The position numbers were made by a program, and so were the translations under genes. The notes below the pieces were generated by a model. That model had not been told where the DNA came from and made no database searches. It worked only from the letters and a program-made list of their open reading frames with translations. From Rhizobacter terrae (GTDB lineage Bacteria > Pseudomonadota > Gammaproteobacteria > Burkholderiales > Burkholderiaceae_C), in contig NZ_QUSW01000001.1 in NCBI RefSeq assembly GCF_003852895.1, positions 434,001-498,000 of the forward strand: a stretch of DNA of 64,000 bases, written 5' to 3'. This document shows, one piece after another, positions 9,080 to 17,928 of this stretch (the stretch's first letter is position 1; each line of letters opens with the position of its first letter).

Positions 9080-9982
9080 TCAGCCACGCGGATGGTGCTG
9101 CGCATGCATGGTGCGCAGCCGCTCGCGGGCCACGTGGGTGTAGATGGTGGTGGTGGAGATGTCCGCATGGCCCAGCAGCATCTGCACCGCGCGCAGGTCG
9201 GCGCCGTGGTTGAGCAGGTGCGTGGCGAAGGCGTGGCGCAGCGTGTGCGGCGACAAGGGCACGTGCACGCCGCCGCGCAGCGCATGCTGCTTGACGAGCT
9301 TCCAGAACATCTGCCGCGTCATCGGCCCGCCGCGGGCGGTGACGAACAGGGCATCGCTGGCCTGGCCCTGCAGGATGTCGCTGCGCGCCTCCGCCAGGTA
9401 GCGCGTGATCCAGGAATGCGCCTCCTCGCCGAAGGGCACGAGCCGCTCCTTGGCCCCCTTGCCGGTGGCACGCAGCGCGCCTTCGGCCAGGCTCACATGC
9501 ACGGTCTTCAGCCCGACCAGCTCGCTCACCCGCAGGCCGCTGGCGTACATCAGCTCCAGCATCGTGCGGTCGCGCAGGCCCAGCGGCGTGTCCACGTCAG
9601 GTGCGGTCAGCAAGGCCTCCACCTGCGACTCGCTCAGGACCTTCGGAACGCGCATCGGCTGCTTGGCCGCCAGCAGCCGCAGGGTCGGATCCGCCGTGGC
9701 GAGGTGCTCGCGCAGGGCCCAGCGGAAATAGCGCTTGAACACCGTCAACCGCCGGTTGCTGCTGGTGGCCTTGCTGCCGGCGTGCCGGGCGACGCTGTAC
9801 TCGCGCAGGTCGGTCTCGCGCGTGGCGCTGAGGTCGCGTTCGTGCGTCTTGCCCAGCCACTGCGCATACAGCGTGAGGTCGCGCCGGTAGGCCGCGAGCG
9901 TGTTCGCGGACAGGCCGTCCTCGACCCACAGGGCGTCGATGAAGCGGTCGATGCTCTCCTGGCTGGCGGCGGGAATGCTCAT
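9080..9982 (-). CDS. xerD: Site-specific tyrosine recombinase XerD
   Basis: A 300-residue tyrosine recombinase of XerC/XerD length. It has an N-terminal SAM-like core-binding domain (residues about 8-95) and a catalytic domain. The catalytic set is complete: Arg151 in SGLRVSEL, His246 and Arg249 in HTLRH, His272 in LGHADISTT and the nucleophile Tyr281. With XerC it resolves chromosome dimers at dif near the terminus during division. The C-terminal HADISTTTIYTHV block is closer to XerD than XerC, although the two are easily confused. No mobile-element neighbours are present, which supports a housekeeping role rather than a phage integrase. Confidence 0.92.
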   Translation of the reverse strand: MSIPAASQESIDRFIDALWVEDGLSANTLAAYRRDLTLYAQWLGKTHERDLSATRETDLREYSVARHAGSKATSSNRRLTVFKRYFRWALREHLATADPTLRLLAAKQPMRVPKVLSESQVEALLTAPDVDTPLGLRDRTMLELMYASGLRVSELVGLKTVHVSLAEGALRATGKGAKERLVPFGEEAHSWITRYLAEARSDILQGQASDALFVTARGGPMTRQMFWKLVKQHALRGGVHVPLSPHTLRHAFATHLLNHGADLRAVQMLLGHADISTTTIYTHVARERLRTMHAQHHPRG

Positions 9983-10032
9983 GCGTGACGCGATTGTGCT
10001 TCAGGCGACCAAGAGAAAGGCGCCCAAGAGAA

Positions 10033-10050
10033 AGGGGCCCGCAGGCCCCT
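10033..10050 (-). terminator. Rho-independent terminator of the tctC-like gene
   Basis: Arms AGGGGCC and GGCCCCT form a seven-base-pair perfect stem around the loop CGCA. Read leftward it is followed by TTTCTCTT. It lies 24 bases past the stop of the binding-protein gene and before xerD, so it most likely ends that transcript. Two copies of CCAAGAGAAAGG, 15 bases apart, overlap the T-rich side. Confidence 0.7.
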
Positions 10051-10073
10051 GGAATGGACAACGAGGTCCGGCC

Positions 10074-11048
10074 TCAGTCGAGCTTGAGCTTCTGGTCGGC
10101 CACCACCTTCTTGTACACGTCGTACTCCGCCTTGATCTGCGTGGCGAACTGATCCGGCGTGTTGGCGATGATGATGGAGCCCGTGTCCTCGATGCGCTTC
10201 TTGACGCCCGGGTCATCCACCGCCTTCTTCACCGCCGCGTAGACCTTGTCGACCACGTCCTTGGGCAAGCCCTTCGGACCGTGGATGCCGTAGAAGGCCA
10301 TGCGGTTCACCGGCTCCAGGCCCACTTCCTTGAACGTGGGCACGTTGGGCAGCTGCGGCAGGCGGGTCGGCGCCGACACCACGATGGCGATCAGCCGCCC
10401 GTCTTTGATGAAGGGCAGCGCCGACGGCAGGTTGTCGAAGATCATCGGCACCTGGCCGGCCACCGTGTCATTCAGCGCAGGGCCCGCACCGCGGTAGGGA
10501 ATGTGGGTCACGAAGGTGCCCGTCAGGCTCTTGAACAGCTCCATCTGCAGGTGGCCGATGCCGCCGGTGCCGGACGTGCCGTAGCTGAACTTGCCGGGGT
10601 TGGCCTTGACCAGGGCCAGGAAACTCTTGTAGTCCTTGGCCGGGAAGGACGGATGCACCGCGATCACATTCGGCGTGGCCGCCACGTTGATGATCGGCGT
10701 GAAGTCCGTCAGCGGGTTGTACGGAATCTTCGGGTTGATGGCCGGGTTGGCCGCGGTGGTGGACACGGTGGCCATGCCCAGCGTGTAGCCGTCGGGTGTG
10801 GACCGCGCAATTTCGGTGGCGCCCACCGAGCCGCCGCCACCGGCCTTGTTCTCGACCAGCATGGTCTGGCCCAGCGCCGGGCCGGCCTTCTCGGCGACCA
10901 CGCGGGCCACGATGTCGGTGGTGCCGCCGGGTGCGAACGGCACGATCAGCCGCACCGGCTTGGACGGATAAGTCTCTGCCCATGCGCCACCTGCTGCGAT
11001 GAGCGAGGCGGCCACCAGGCCTGCTTGAACCACGGTTCTGCGTTGCAT
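10074..11048 (-). CDS. TctC/Bug family tripartite tricarboxylate transporter substrate-binding protein
   Basis: A 324-residue periplasmic binding protein of the Bug family, which is strongly expanded in Burkholderiales. A signal peptide with a twin-arginine-like start ([15 protein letters not shown]) ends near Ala-Trp-Ala around residue 24. The family signatures [40 protein letters not shown] and [11 protein letters not shown] are intact. Bug proteins capture carboxylates or other small ligands for TctAB-type transport or signalling. No tctA or tctB gene is nearby, so the ligand and partner are unknown. An AGGAGA lies eight bases before the ATG. The gene is a single-gene unit closed by a terminator. 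Confidence 0.93.
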   Translation of the reverse strand: MQRRTVVQAGLVAASLIAAGGAWAETYPSKPVRLIVPFAPGGTTDIVARVVAEKAGPALGQTMLVENKAGGGGSVGATEIARSTPDGYTLGMATVSTTAANPAINPKIPYNPLTDFTPIINVAATPNVIAVHPSFPAKDYKSFLALVKANPGKFSYGTSGTGGIGHLQMELFKSLTGTFVTHIPYRGAGPALNDTVAGQVPMIFDNLPSALPFIKDGRLIAIVVSAPTRLPQLPNVPTFKEVGLEPVNRMAFYGIHGPKGLPKDVVDKVYAAVKKAVDDPGVKKRIEDTGSIIIANTPDQFATQIKAEYDVYKKVVADQKLKLD

Positions 11049-11154
11049 GAAGTCTCCTGTTGCGATGCCGTCCGGCGCCGCGCGACTCCCTCGCCCGCCG
11101 CCTTCTTGTTGACGAGCATGGTGACGCCGCGCGCTGATCGCGCGATTGTGGGAA

Positions 11155-12267
11155 CTACGATCCACCCCCCGAGTTTTCCCCGAGGCCGGCCTGGGCCAGG
11201 GCCCAGTCGATGTGCTCGCGCACCAGCGCGCAGGCGGATTCTCGCCGCGAGCGTAACGCGTCGGCGATGTCCCCACGGCCGGTTGCCCGCAGCGCGTTGC
11301 CCAGGGCCACGGCGATGTTGCGCAGCCACGCCTCATGCCCGATGCGGCGGATGGGGCTGCCCTCGGTGTAGCGCAGGAAGTCGTCTTCGCTCCAGGCCCA
11401 CAGGTGCAGCAGTTGGGCATCGGACAGGCCTTCGCGCGCATCGAAGTCGGGCACGGTGGCGCGTTGGGCGAACTTGTTCCAGGGGCACACGAGCTGGCAG
11501 TCGTCGCAGCCGTAGATGCGGTTGCCGATGGCCGCGCGCATCTCCACGGGGATGGGGCCGCGGTCTTCGATGGTGAGGTAGGCGATGCAGCGGCGCGCAT
11601 CCACCCGGTAGGGCGCGATGATGGCCTTGGTCGGGCACACGTCGATGCAGGCGGTGCAGCTGCCGCAGTGCGCCTGCACCGGCTCGGTCAGCGGCAGCGG
11701 CATGTCCACGTAGATCTCGCCCAGGAAGAACATGGAGCCGGCCTCGCGGTGCAGCGTCAACGTGTGCTTGCCGCGCCAGCCGATGCCGCTGCGCGAGGCG
11801 AGTTCCACCTCCAGCACCGGGGCCGAATCGGTGAACACGCGAAAGCCGAAGGGACCGACTTCCTCCGCCAGCTGGTCGGCCAGCTTCTGCAGCCGCGAGC
11901 GCAAGACCTTGTGATAGTCGCGGCCTCGTGCGTACATCGACACATTGGCCTGCATTGGATCGGCCAGCCGCTGCCATTCGATGGCCTGCCAGCCCTCGGG
12001 CGTGTTCGAGGGAAGATAGTCCATGCGCGCGGTGATGACACGCACCGTGCCGGGCACGAGTTCTGCTGGACGCGCGCGCTTGAGTCCGTGCGTGGCCATG
12101 TAGTCCATGGAGCCGTGAAAGCCGTTGTCCAGCCAGCGCATGAGCCCCGGCTCGGCGCTGGCCAGGTCCACATCGGCCACACCGATCTGTGAAAATCCCA
12201 GTGCCGCGGCCCATTGCCGCAGCAAGGGCAACAACGCATCCGCATTCAAGTCTTGAGCACCGGTCAT
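11155..12267 (-). CDS. queG: Epoxyqueuosine reductase
   Basis: A 370-residue cobalamin- and iron-sulfur-dependent enzyme that makes the last step of queuosine synthesis, reducing epoxyqueuosine to queuosine in tRNA anticodons. The two [4Fe-4S] motifs are visible: [15 protein letters not shown] and [11 protein letters not shown]. The N-terminal region with SMDYMATHG and the C-terminal HEAT-like part ending in [12 protein letters not shown] match the family. The start at 12267 lies inside the probable 5' end of the divergent tsaE gene. The two coding regions therefore overlap by a few bases or more, depending on the tsaE start. Confidence 0.95.
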   Translation of the reverse strand: MTGAQDLNADALLPLLRQWAAALGFSQIGVADVDLASAEPGLMRWLDNGFHGSMDYMATHGLKRARPAELVPGTVRVITARMDYLPSNTPEGWQAIEWQRLADPMQANVSMYARGRDYHKVLRSRLQKLADQLAEEVGPFGFRVFTDSAPVLEVELASRSGIGWRGKHTLTLHREAGSMFFLGEIYVDMPLPLTEPVQAHCGSCTACIDVCPTKAIIAPYRVDARRCIAYLTIEDRGPIPVEMRAAIGNRIYGCDDCQLVCPWNKFAQRATVPDFDAREGLSDAQLLHLWAWSEDDFLRYTEGSPIRRIGHEAWLRNIAVALGNALRATGRGDIADALRSRRESACALVREHIDWALAQAGLGENSGGGS

Positions 12268-12732
12268 CCACCGATTCTAGAAACCGCAAGCCTCGTCTGG
12301 TCCGGCGAGGCCGATTGCGCCGCCACCGCCGCCCGGCTGGCGGCCCACCCTGCCATCCGGCGCGCCTTCATCGAACTGCATGGCACGCTGGGTGCCGGCA
12401 AGACGACCTTCGTGCGCCACCTGCTGCATGCGCTGGGCGTCGAAGGCCGCATCAAGAGCCCGACCTACGCGGTGATGGAGCCCTACGAGCTGCCGGAATT
12501 CAATGCCTGGCACTTTGACTTCTACCGCTTCAACGACCCGCAGGAATGGGAAGACGCCGGCTTTCGCGACGTGTTCGTTGCCGAAGGCCTCAAGTTGACC
12601 GAATGGCCCGACAAGGCGCATGGGTTGCTGCCCGTGCCCGACCTGCGCGTGGCGATCGCCATCGGCGAGCATGACGAGCGCCATGTGAGCCTCGCGGCGC
12701 TGACGCCGCTCGGACAGGAGCTGCTGAAATGA
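12253..12732 (+). CDS. tsaE: tRNA threonylcarbamoyladenosine biosynthesis ATPase TsaE
   Basis: About 159 residues with the TsaE P-loop GTLGAGKTT, the motif RIKSPTYAVMEPYEL and the HFDFYRFNDPQEWEDAG block. TsaE is the ATPase that works with TsaB and TsaD to make the t6A modification of ANN-decoding tRNAs. No ATG lies before the conserved region, so the start is uncertain. The TTG at 12253 is used here; another TTG at 12214 is possible. Either start overlaps the divergent queG gene. The stop overlaps the ATG of amiC (ATGA), so the two genes are translationally coupled. This tsaE-amidase pairing is common in proteobacteria. Confidence 0.9.
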   Translation: MSTGHPPILETASLVWSGEADCAATAARLAAHPAIRRAFIELHGTLGAGKTTFVRHLLHALGVEGRIKSPTYAVMEPYELPEFNAWHFDFYRFNDPQEWEDAGFRDVFVAEGLKLTEWPDKAHGLLPVPDLRVAIAIGEHDERHVSLAALTPLGQELLK

Positions 12733-14129
12733 GCGCCGCGGAACTTCCCGACCTCGTGCCCATGCAGCCCGATCCGCGCATGTCGCGCCGCGCCGCCTTG
12801 CGCGCCATGGGCACGCTGGCCCTGCTGCTGGGCAGCCGCGAGCTGGCCTTCGGCGCGAGCATCGTGGCCGTGCGCGTCTGGCCGGCGCAGGACTACACGC
12901 GGGTGACCATCGAGTCCGATGCCGCCTTGTCCGCCAAGCACTTCATGGCCGAGAACCCCTCGCGCCTGGTGATCGACGTGGACGGCCTCGAACTCAGCCC
13001 GAGCCTGCGCGAGCTGGTGGGCAAGGTGCGCTCGGACGACCCCTACATCGCCGGCGTGCGCGTCGGGCAGAACCTGCCGCGCGTGGTCCGCCTGGTGATC
13101 GACCTGAAGCAGCCCACCGCGCCGCAGGTGTTCACCCTGTCGCCGGTGGCGGCCTACCAGCACCGGCTGGTGTTCGACCTATACCCGACGCAGGAGCATG
13201 ACCCGCTGCTCGCGCTCATCCGCGACAAGGAAGCGGCGGAGCAGCAGGCGGCCAAGGCCGTGCGCGATGCGCTGGGCGAGTTCATCGGCAAGGTGGACAA
13301 GCCCATGAGCGCGGCATCGGGCGTGGGCCTGGCGACGGCGCCGCCGGCGTCGGTTCCGGTGACGGCCGCGTCGACACCCAATGCCGTCGTCACTGCCCAG
13401 CAGCACCAGACCAGGTTCGACCGCCTCGTCGTCGTCGCACTCGACCCAGGCCATGGTGGCGAGGACCCCGGCGCCGTCGGCCCCAGCGGCCTGCGCGAGA
13501 AGGACGTGGTGCTGCAGGTGGCCCTGCAACTGCGCGATGAGATCAACGCCGTGCCCGGCATGCGCGCCATGCTCACGCGCGACGCCGACTTCTTCGTGCC
13601 GCTGCACGAGCGCGTGCGCAAGGCCCGCCGCGTGCAGGCGGACCTGTTCGTCTCCATCCACGCCGATGCCTTCTTCACGCCCGAGGCGCGCGGCGCGTCG
13701 GTGTTTGCCTTGAGCGAGCGCGGCGCCAGCAGCAGCGCCGCGCGCTGGATGGCTGACAAGGAGAACGCCGCCGACTTGGTGGGCGGCGTGAACATCAAGG
13801 CCAAGGATGCGAGCGTGATGCGCACCCTGCTGGACATGAGCACCACCGCGCAGATCAAGGACAGCATGAAGATCGGCCACGAGGTGCTGGGGCAGATCGG
13901 CAAGGTCGGCCGCCTGCACAAGGGCTCGGTGGAGCAGGCCGGCTTCGCGGTGCTGAAGGCGCCCGACATCCCGTCCATCCTGGTGGAGACGGCCTTCATC
14001 TCCAACCCCGAGGAAGAGACCAAGCTGCGCGACGCAAAGTACCAGTCGCAGCTGGTGGATGCGCTGACCACCGGCATCAAGCGCTACTTCGCCAAGAACC
14101 CGCCGCTGGCACGGCAACGCACGCTGTAG
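12729..14129 (+). CDS. amiC: N-acetylmuramoyl-L-alanine amidase (AmiC type)
   Basis: A 466-residue periplasmic amidase that cuts the amide bond between MurNAc and the peptide stem, splitting septal peptidoglycan at division. The N-terminus has a twin-arginine-type signal (SRRAALRAMG followed by a hydrophobic stretch). An AMIN domain at about residues 40-150 targets the septum. After a low-complexity linker, the Amidase_3 zinc domain starts at VVVALDPGHGGEDPGAVG and contains SIHADAF and the catalytic Glu in SILVETAFISNPEEE. It is coupled to tsaE by an ATGA overlap and followed 12 bases later by a GNAT gene. Confidence 0.95.
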   Translation: MSAAELPDLVPMQPDPRMSRRAALRAMGTLALLLGSRELAFGASIVAVRVWPAQDYTRVTIESDAALSAKHFMAENPSRLVIDVDGLELSPSLRELVGKVRSDDPYIAGVRVGQNLPRVVRLVIDLKQPTAPQVFTLSPVAAYQHRLVFDLYPTQEHDPLLALIRDKEAAEQQAAKAVRDALGEFIGKVDKPMSAASGVGLATAPPASVPVTAASTPNAVVTAQQHQTRFDRLVVVALDPGHGGEDPGAVGPSGLREKDVVLQVALQLRDEINAVPGMRAMLTRDADFFVPLHERVRKARRVQADLFVSIHADAFFTPEARGASVFALSERGASSSAARWMADKENAADLVGGVNIKAKDASVMRTLLDMSTTAQIKDSMKIGHEVLGQIGKVGRLHKGSVEQAGFAVLKAPDIPSILVETAFISNPEEETKLRDAKYQSQLVDALTTGIKRYFAKNPPLARQRTL

Positions 14130-14141
14130 AACACCCAACGC

Positions 14142-14648
14142 ATGAGCATTCTCGAGACCGAACGCACCCGACTGCGCGAACTCCACGAAGGCGACGCCGC
14201 CTTCACCCTCGAACTGCTGAACGAGCCGGGCTGGCTGCGCTTCATCGGCGACCGCGGCATCCGCACCGAGGACGCAGCGCGCGAGTACATCGAGAAAGGG
14301 CCGGTCGCGATGTACGGCAAGCATGGCTTCGGGCTGTGGGCGGTGGAGCGCAAGAGCGACGGCGCGACGCTGGGCATGTGCGGACTCATCAAGCGCGACA
14401 CGCTGGACGACGTGGACATCGGCTTCGCCTTCCTGGAGCGCCACAGCGGCCAGGGCTATGCGTTCGAGGCGGCCAACGCGGTGATGGCGCATGCCCTCCA
14501 GACACTGAAGCTGCCGCGCGTGGTGGCCATCACCTCGGTGGACAACGACAAGTCCATCCGGCTGCTGGGCAAGGTAGGCCTGAAGTTCGAGAAGCTGATC
14601 CGCCTTGCCGGCAGCGATGAAGACGTTCGGCTGTTCGGGACGGAATGA
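14142..14648 (+). CDS. GNAT family N-acetyltransferase (RimJ/RimL-like)
   Basis: A 168-residue acetyltransferase with the opening ETERTRLRELHEGDA and the acetyl-CoA binding region GFAFLERHSGQGYAFEAANA, typical of the RimJ/RimL-like Acetyltransf_3 group. The substrate may be an N-terminal amine of a ribosomal or other protein, but such proteins also acetylate small molecules, so no substrate is proposed. It is in a rightward run between amiC and a hydroxyacid dehydrogenase, and its stop overlaps the next start (ATGATGA). Confidence 0.85.
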   Translation: MSILETERTRLRELHEGDAAFTLELLNEPGWLRFIGDRGIRTEDAAREYIEKGPVAMYGKHGFGLWAVERKSDGATLGMCGLIKRDTLDDVDIGFAFLERHSGQGYAFEAANAVMAHALQTLKLPRVVAITSVDNDKSIRLLGKVGLKFEKLIRLAGSDEDVRLFGTE

Positions 14649-15580
14649 TGAAACGCACGTTGCTTCTGCTGATCACCATGGGCGAGCGCAGCCTGAGCAC
14701 GCTGCACGAGCGGTTCGAGGTGATCCATGCACCCACGGCTTCCGAGCGGGCTGCGGCGGTGGCTTCACATGGCACACGGGTAGAGATCGTCCTCACCAAT
14801 GGCGTCACTGGCCTGCGCGCTGACGAGATCGACGCAATGCCCAAGCTCACCTTGGCTTGCGCACTCGGCGCCGGCTACGAGAACCTGGCGGTGGACTATG
14901 CACGCGCCCGCGGCATCGCCCTGGCCAACGGTGCCGGCACCAACGACGACTGCGTGGCCGACCACGCGCTGGCGCTGATGCTCGCCACCGTGCGCGCCAT
15001 TCCTGCGCTGGACAAGGCCTGCCGCCAAGGCCTGTGGCGAGATGACCTGCCGATGCGCCCGCAGCTGGCACGCAAGCGGCTGGGCGTGCTGGGCCTGGGC
15101 ACCATCGGCAAGAAGATCGCGCAGCGCGGCGCCGCCTTCGACATGCCGGTTGGCTATCACAACCGGTCAGCGCGCCACGACGTGCCCCACCGCTACTTCG
15201 ACAGCGTGCAGGCGCTGGCCGAATGGTGCGATGTCCTCGTCATCGCCACGCCCGGCGGCGCGTCGACGAAGCACCTCATCGACGCGTCCGTGCTCCAGGC
15301 GCTGGGCCCGCAAGGCTTCCTCGTCAACATCGCGCGTGGAAGCGTCGTCGACACCTCGGCCCTGGCCGCCGCACTGCGCGCCGGTGAACTCGGTGGCGCC
15401 GGCCTGGACGTCTACGAGACCGAACCCAAGCCACCGGCCGAACTGCTGGACCTGGCGAACGTGGTGCTCACGCCCCACATCGCCGGCTGGTCGCCGGAGT
15501 CGATGCAGGCTTCGTTGGAATGCTTCCTGGAGAACGCTGACCTGCATTTCGCCGGCCGGCCTCTGCGCACGCCGATCTGA
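14645..15580 (+). CDS. D-isomer-specific 2-hydroxyacid dehydrogenase
   Basis: A 311-residue NAD(P)-dependent dehydrogenase. The Rossmann motif GVLGLGTIGKKIAQRG is in the middle, followed by the conserved VNIARGSVVDTSAL with the catalytic Arg. The acid/base Glu is in DVYETEP and the catalytic His in LTPHIAGWSPES. Such enzymes interconvert 2-keto acids and D-2-hydroxyacids (glyoxylate, hydroxypyruvate, gluconate and similar). The sequence shares features with glyoxylate/hydroxypyruvate reductases, but the substrate is not fixed. Two ATGs are available, at 14645 and 14648. The gene ends abutting the convergent TonB-dependent receptor gene with no intervening base. Confidence 0.92.
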   Translation: MMKRTLLLLITMGERSLSTLHERFEVIHAPTASERAAAVASHGTRVEIVLTNGVTGLRADEIDAMPKLTLACALGAGYENLAVDYARARGIALANGAGTNDDCVADHALALMLATVRAIPALDKACRQGLWRDDLPMRPQLARKRLGVLGLGTIGKKIAQRGAAFDMPVGYHNRSARHDVPHRYFDSVQALAEWCDVLVIATPGGASTKHLIDASVLQALGPQGFLVNIARGSVVDTSALAAALRAGELGGAGLDVYETEPKPPAELLDLANVVLTPHIAGWSPESMQASLECFLENADLHFAGRPLRTPI

Positions 15581-17836
15581 TCAGAACATCGCCTTGAACT
15601 GCGCCCCCCAGGTGCGCGGCTCGTTGATGAAGCCCGTCAGGTTGTTGAAGTCGATGCCGCCGGTCACGCGGATCTGGTTGGTGATGTTGCGGCCGAACAG
15701 CGCCGCCTCGTACTTGCCGTTCGCCCACGAGTAGCCCACGCGCAGTCCGCCGGTGAGCAGCGAGCGCCCTGTGAATTCCTTTGACTCGTAGAGGAAGAAG
15801 TTGACGCTGCTGCGGTACGACCAGTCGGTGAACACGAAGTACTCGCCGCCGTTGGCCGCCGGCACGCCGTAGCGCACGGTGACGTTGCCGATCCAGCGCG
15901 GCGCGTTGGGCAGCGGGTTGCCGTCGATCAGGGCCTGGCCTGAGCTGTTGACCGGATCCAGCACGGTGCAGGCGGCGCACACGCCCACCGCCAGCCCCGG
16001 GTCCTTGATCTTCGTGAGGTTGTAGCTGCCGTTGAGCGTGACCAGCAGGTTGTCCGCGAGGTAAGCCTCGACGGTGCCTTCGATGCCCTGCCCCATCGAC
16101 TTCTTCGCGTTGAGCAGCCGCGTGAGGTTGCTGGTGCCGCCGACCGCGGTGAGCTGCTGGTCGCGCACGTCGTAGTGGAAGAGGCTGAAGGCCACGCGGG
16201 CACGGCGATCGAACACGTCGGCCTTCACGCCGACTTCGTAGGACGTGGTGCTCTCCGGCCCGGCCGACGACATGGCACCAAAGGGCGACGCAGGCTGGAT
16301 GCTGGAGCCGCGGAAGCCCGTGGCGATGCGCGCATACACGTTGGCCTCAGGCGTCAGCGCGTAGGTGCCGCTCAGGTCCCAGCTCACCTTGGAGTCGCTC
16401 GTGTTGGTGGACAAGCCGTTGGATGCATCCAGCGACGGGTCCGGATCGGTCGCGAGGTCCTTCTTGTCATGCGTGTAGCGCAGGCCGCCGCGCAGCTTGA
16501 GCACCGGGCTCAGCTCGTAGTTGACCGAGCCGAACAGCGCCCACGCGTCGTTCTTCTGCCGCGTGGTGGTGAGCCCCGTTTGCGCACCGCCACCCAGCGA
16601 GTCGTAGCTGCTGCTGTCGATGTGGTAGTCCTCGTGGAAGAGGTAGACGCCGCCTTGCCACTTCAAGGGGCCGGCCGCGGTGGATTCCACGCGGAACTCC
16701 TGCGTGAACTGGCCGTGGCCCCGCATCGCATCGGCCGTCTCGGAGGGGAACGGAATCGTGCCCGGTCCCGAAGGCGGCGCGAACGCGGCACCGTAGCCGC
16801 CATCGATGTCGCCGCGGCTGAAGCTGCGCACCGTCTCATAGCCGGTGATGGAATGCAGTGCAAGTCCATCGAGCTGCCACTTCAGCCGCAGGCTGGTGCC
16901 GCTGGTGTTGACGCGCTGCTCGTTCTTGCCGTCGATGGAGATCTGCTTCGGGTCGAAGCCATCCACCAGGTCGTTGCTGCCCTTCTTGATGATGTTCGCG
17001 CGGAAGAGCCGCGCGCTGCCGCTCAGGTCGCGCGCGTGCAGGTTGAGCAGCGCGCTGAAGTCGCGCGAGGGCTGGTACAGCAGTTGTCCTCGCAACGCGC
17101 TGTCGTCATAGCCTTCCAGGTCTTGCGTGGGTCCGGCGGCGAAGGTGTTCTTCACCCAGTCGCCGCGATGCTGCACCTGGGCCGACACACGCGTGGACCA
17201 CTGCGCATTCAAGGGCACGGTGTAGGCCCCTTCGAGGTTCACGCTGTTGAAGCTGCCGATGCCGCCGTTGAAATAGCCCCCCGCCTTCTGGCTGGGGGCG
17301 ACCGAATCGAACTTCACCACGCCGGCCGGCGTGTTGCGTCCGAACAGCGTGCCCTGCGGACCGGCGAGCACTTCCACCTTGTCGGTGTCGAAGATGGGAA
17401 AGCCCTTGAGGATGGGGTTCTCCTGCACCACGTCGTCCACGATGAGCGACACGGGCTGCGAGGCATTGAGCCGGAAGTCGGTGTTGCCGTAGCCGCGGAT
17501 GTAGAAGCGCGGAAAGGCACGTCCGAAGGACGACTCGATGTTCAGGCTGGGCACGCGGCCGGAGAGGAAGCGGATGTCCTCGCCGCCGGAGTTCAGCACG
17601 TCCAGCGTTTCGCCGCCGATGGTACTGACCGAGACTGGCACGTCCTTGATGTTCTCGGCGCGCCGCTCGGCAGTGACGACCACCGGTGCCAGCACGTTGG
17701 GCTTGGCGTCCTGGGCAAGCACACCGGAACCCGCGAAGGCCAGGGCCAGCATGGCGGGCAGCGGGCTCGGCAAGGCGGGGCAATGCGCTGGGCGGGCCAC
17801 GATGGCGCGGCCCGCTCGGATGGCGAGTGAAGGCAT
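15581..17836 (-). CDS. TonB-dependent outer-membrane receptor
   Basis: A 751-residue receptor with signal peptide, plug domain and 22-strand barrel. The TonB-box-like region follows the signal (VLAPVVVTAERRAENIKDVP). The plug contains RFYIRGYGN and VEVLAGPQGTLFGRNTPAGVV. The barrel ends in an aromatic-rich segment whose last residue is Phe, as expected for outer-membrane assembly. The FGRNTPAGVVK type of plug is seen in receptors for organic compounds rather than siderophores alone. It follows the nucleoside permease and nucleosidase genes with a 92-base gap, so uptake of nucleosides or purines is a reasonable inference. A GAGGGA stretch precedes the chosen ATG at 17836. A longer frame upstream is not needed. 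Confidence 0.9.
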   Translation of the reverse strand: MPSLAIRAGRAIVARPAHCPALPSPLPAMLALAFAGSGVLAQDAKPNVLAPVVVTAERRAENIKDVPVSVSTIGGETLDVLNSGGEDIRFLSGRVPSLNIESSFGRAFPRFYIRGYGNTDFRLNASQPVSLIVDDVVQENPILKGFPIFDTDKVEVLAGPQGTLFGRNTPAGVVKFDSVAPSQKAGGYFNGGIGSFNSVNLEGAYTVPLNAQWSTRVSAQVQHRGDWVKNTFAAGPTQDLEGYDDSALRGQLLYQPSRDFSALLNLHARDLSGSARLFRANIIKKGSNDLVDGFDPKQISIDGKNEQRVNTSGTSLRLKWQLDGLALHSITGYETVRSFSRGDIDGGYGAAFAPPSGPGTIPFPSETADAMRGHGQFTQEFRVESTAAGPLKWQGGVYLFHEDYHIDSSSYDSLGGGAQTGLTTTRQKNDAWALFGSVNYELSPVLKLRGGLRYTHDKKDLATDPDPSLDASNGLSTNTSDSKVSWDLSGTYALTPEANVYARIATGFRGSSIQPASPFGAMSSAGPESTTSYEVGVKADVFDRRARVAFSLFHYDVRDQQLTAVGGTSNLTRLLNAKKSMGQGIEGTVEAYLADNLLVTLNGSYNLTKIKDPGLAVGVCAACTVLDPVNSSGQALIDGNPLPNAPRWIGNVTVRYGVPAANGGEYFVFTDWSYRSSVNFFLYESKEFTGRSLLTGGLRVGYSWANGKYEAALFGRNITNQIRVTGGIDFNNLTGFINEPRTWGAQFKAMF

Positions 17837-17905
17837 GAGGCAGTCCCTCTGTTGAAGTAATGCACCGTCTTTCGCAACCGTCATGCCACGCGCGGTGCCG
17901 TTCGC

Positions 17906-17917
17906 ACAAACGTTTGT
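17906..17917. promoter_or_regulatory. PurR/LacI-like palindromic operator candidate
   Basis: ACAAACGTTTGT is a perfect 12-base palindrome with the CAAACGTTTG core found in PurR and other LacI-family operators. It lies in the 92-base gap between the nucleoside permease stop and the receptor start, about 70 bases before the receptor ATG. The match to a purine-type operator in a purine-uptake locus is suggestive, but no LacI-family gene is in the window. Confidence 0.5.
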
Positions 17918-17928
17918 CAGGACGGATG

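Noticed and set aside
10009-10035. Two CCAAGAGAAAGG copies near xerD as a recombination site
   Set aside because: Only two short direct repeats, no dif-like arms. They overlap the terminator's T-rich flank.
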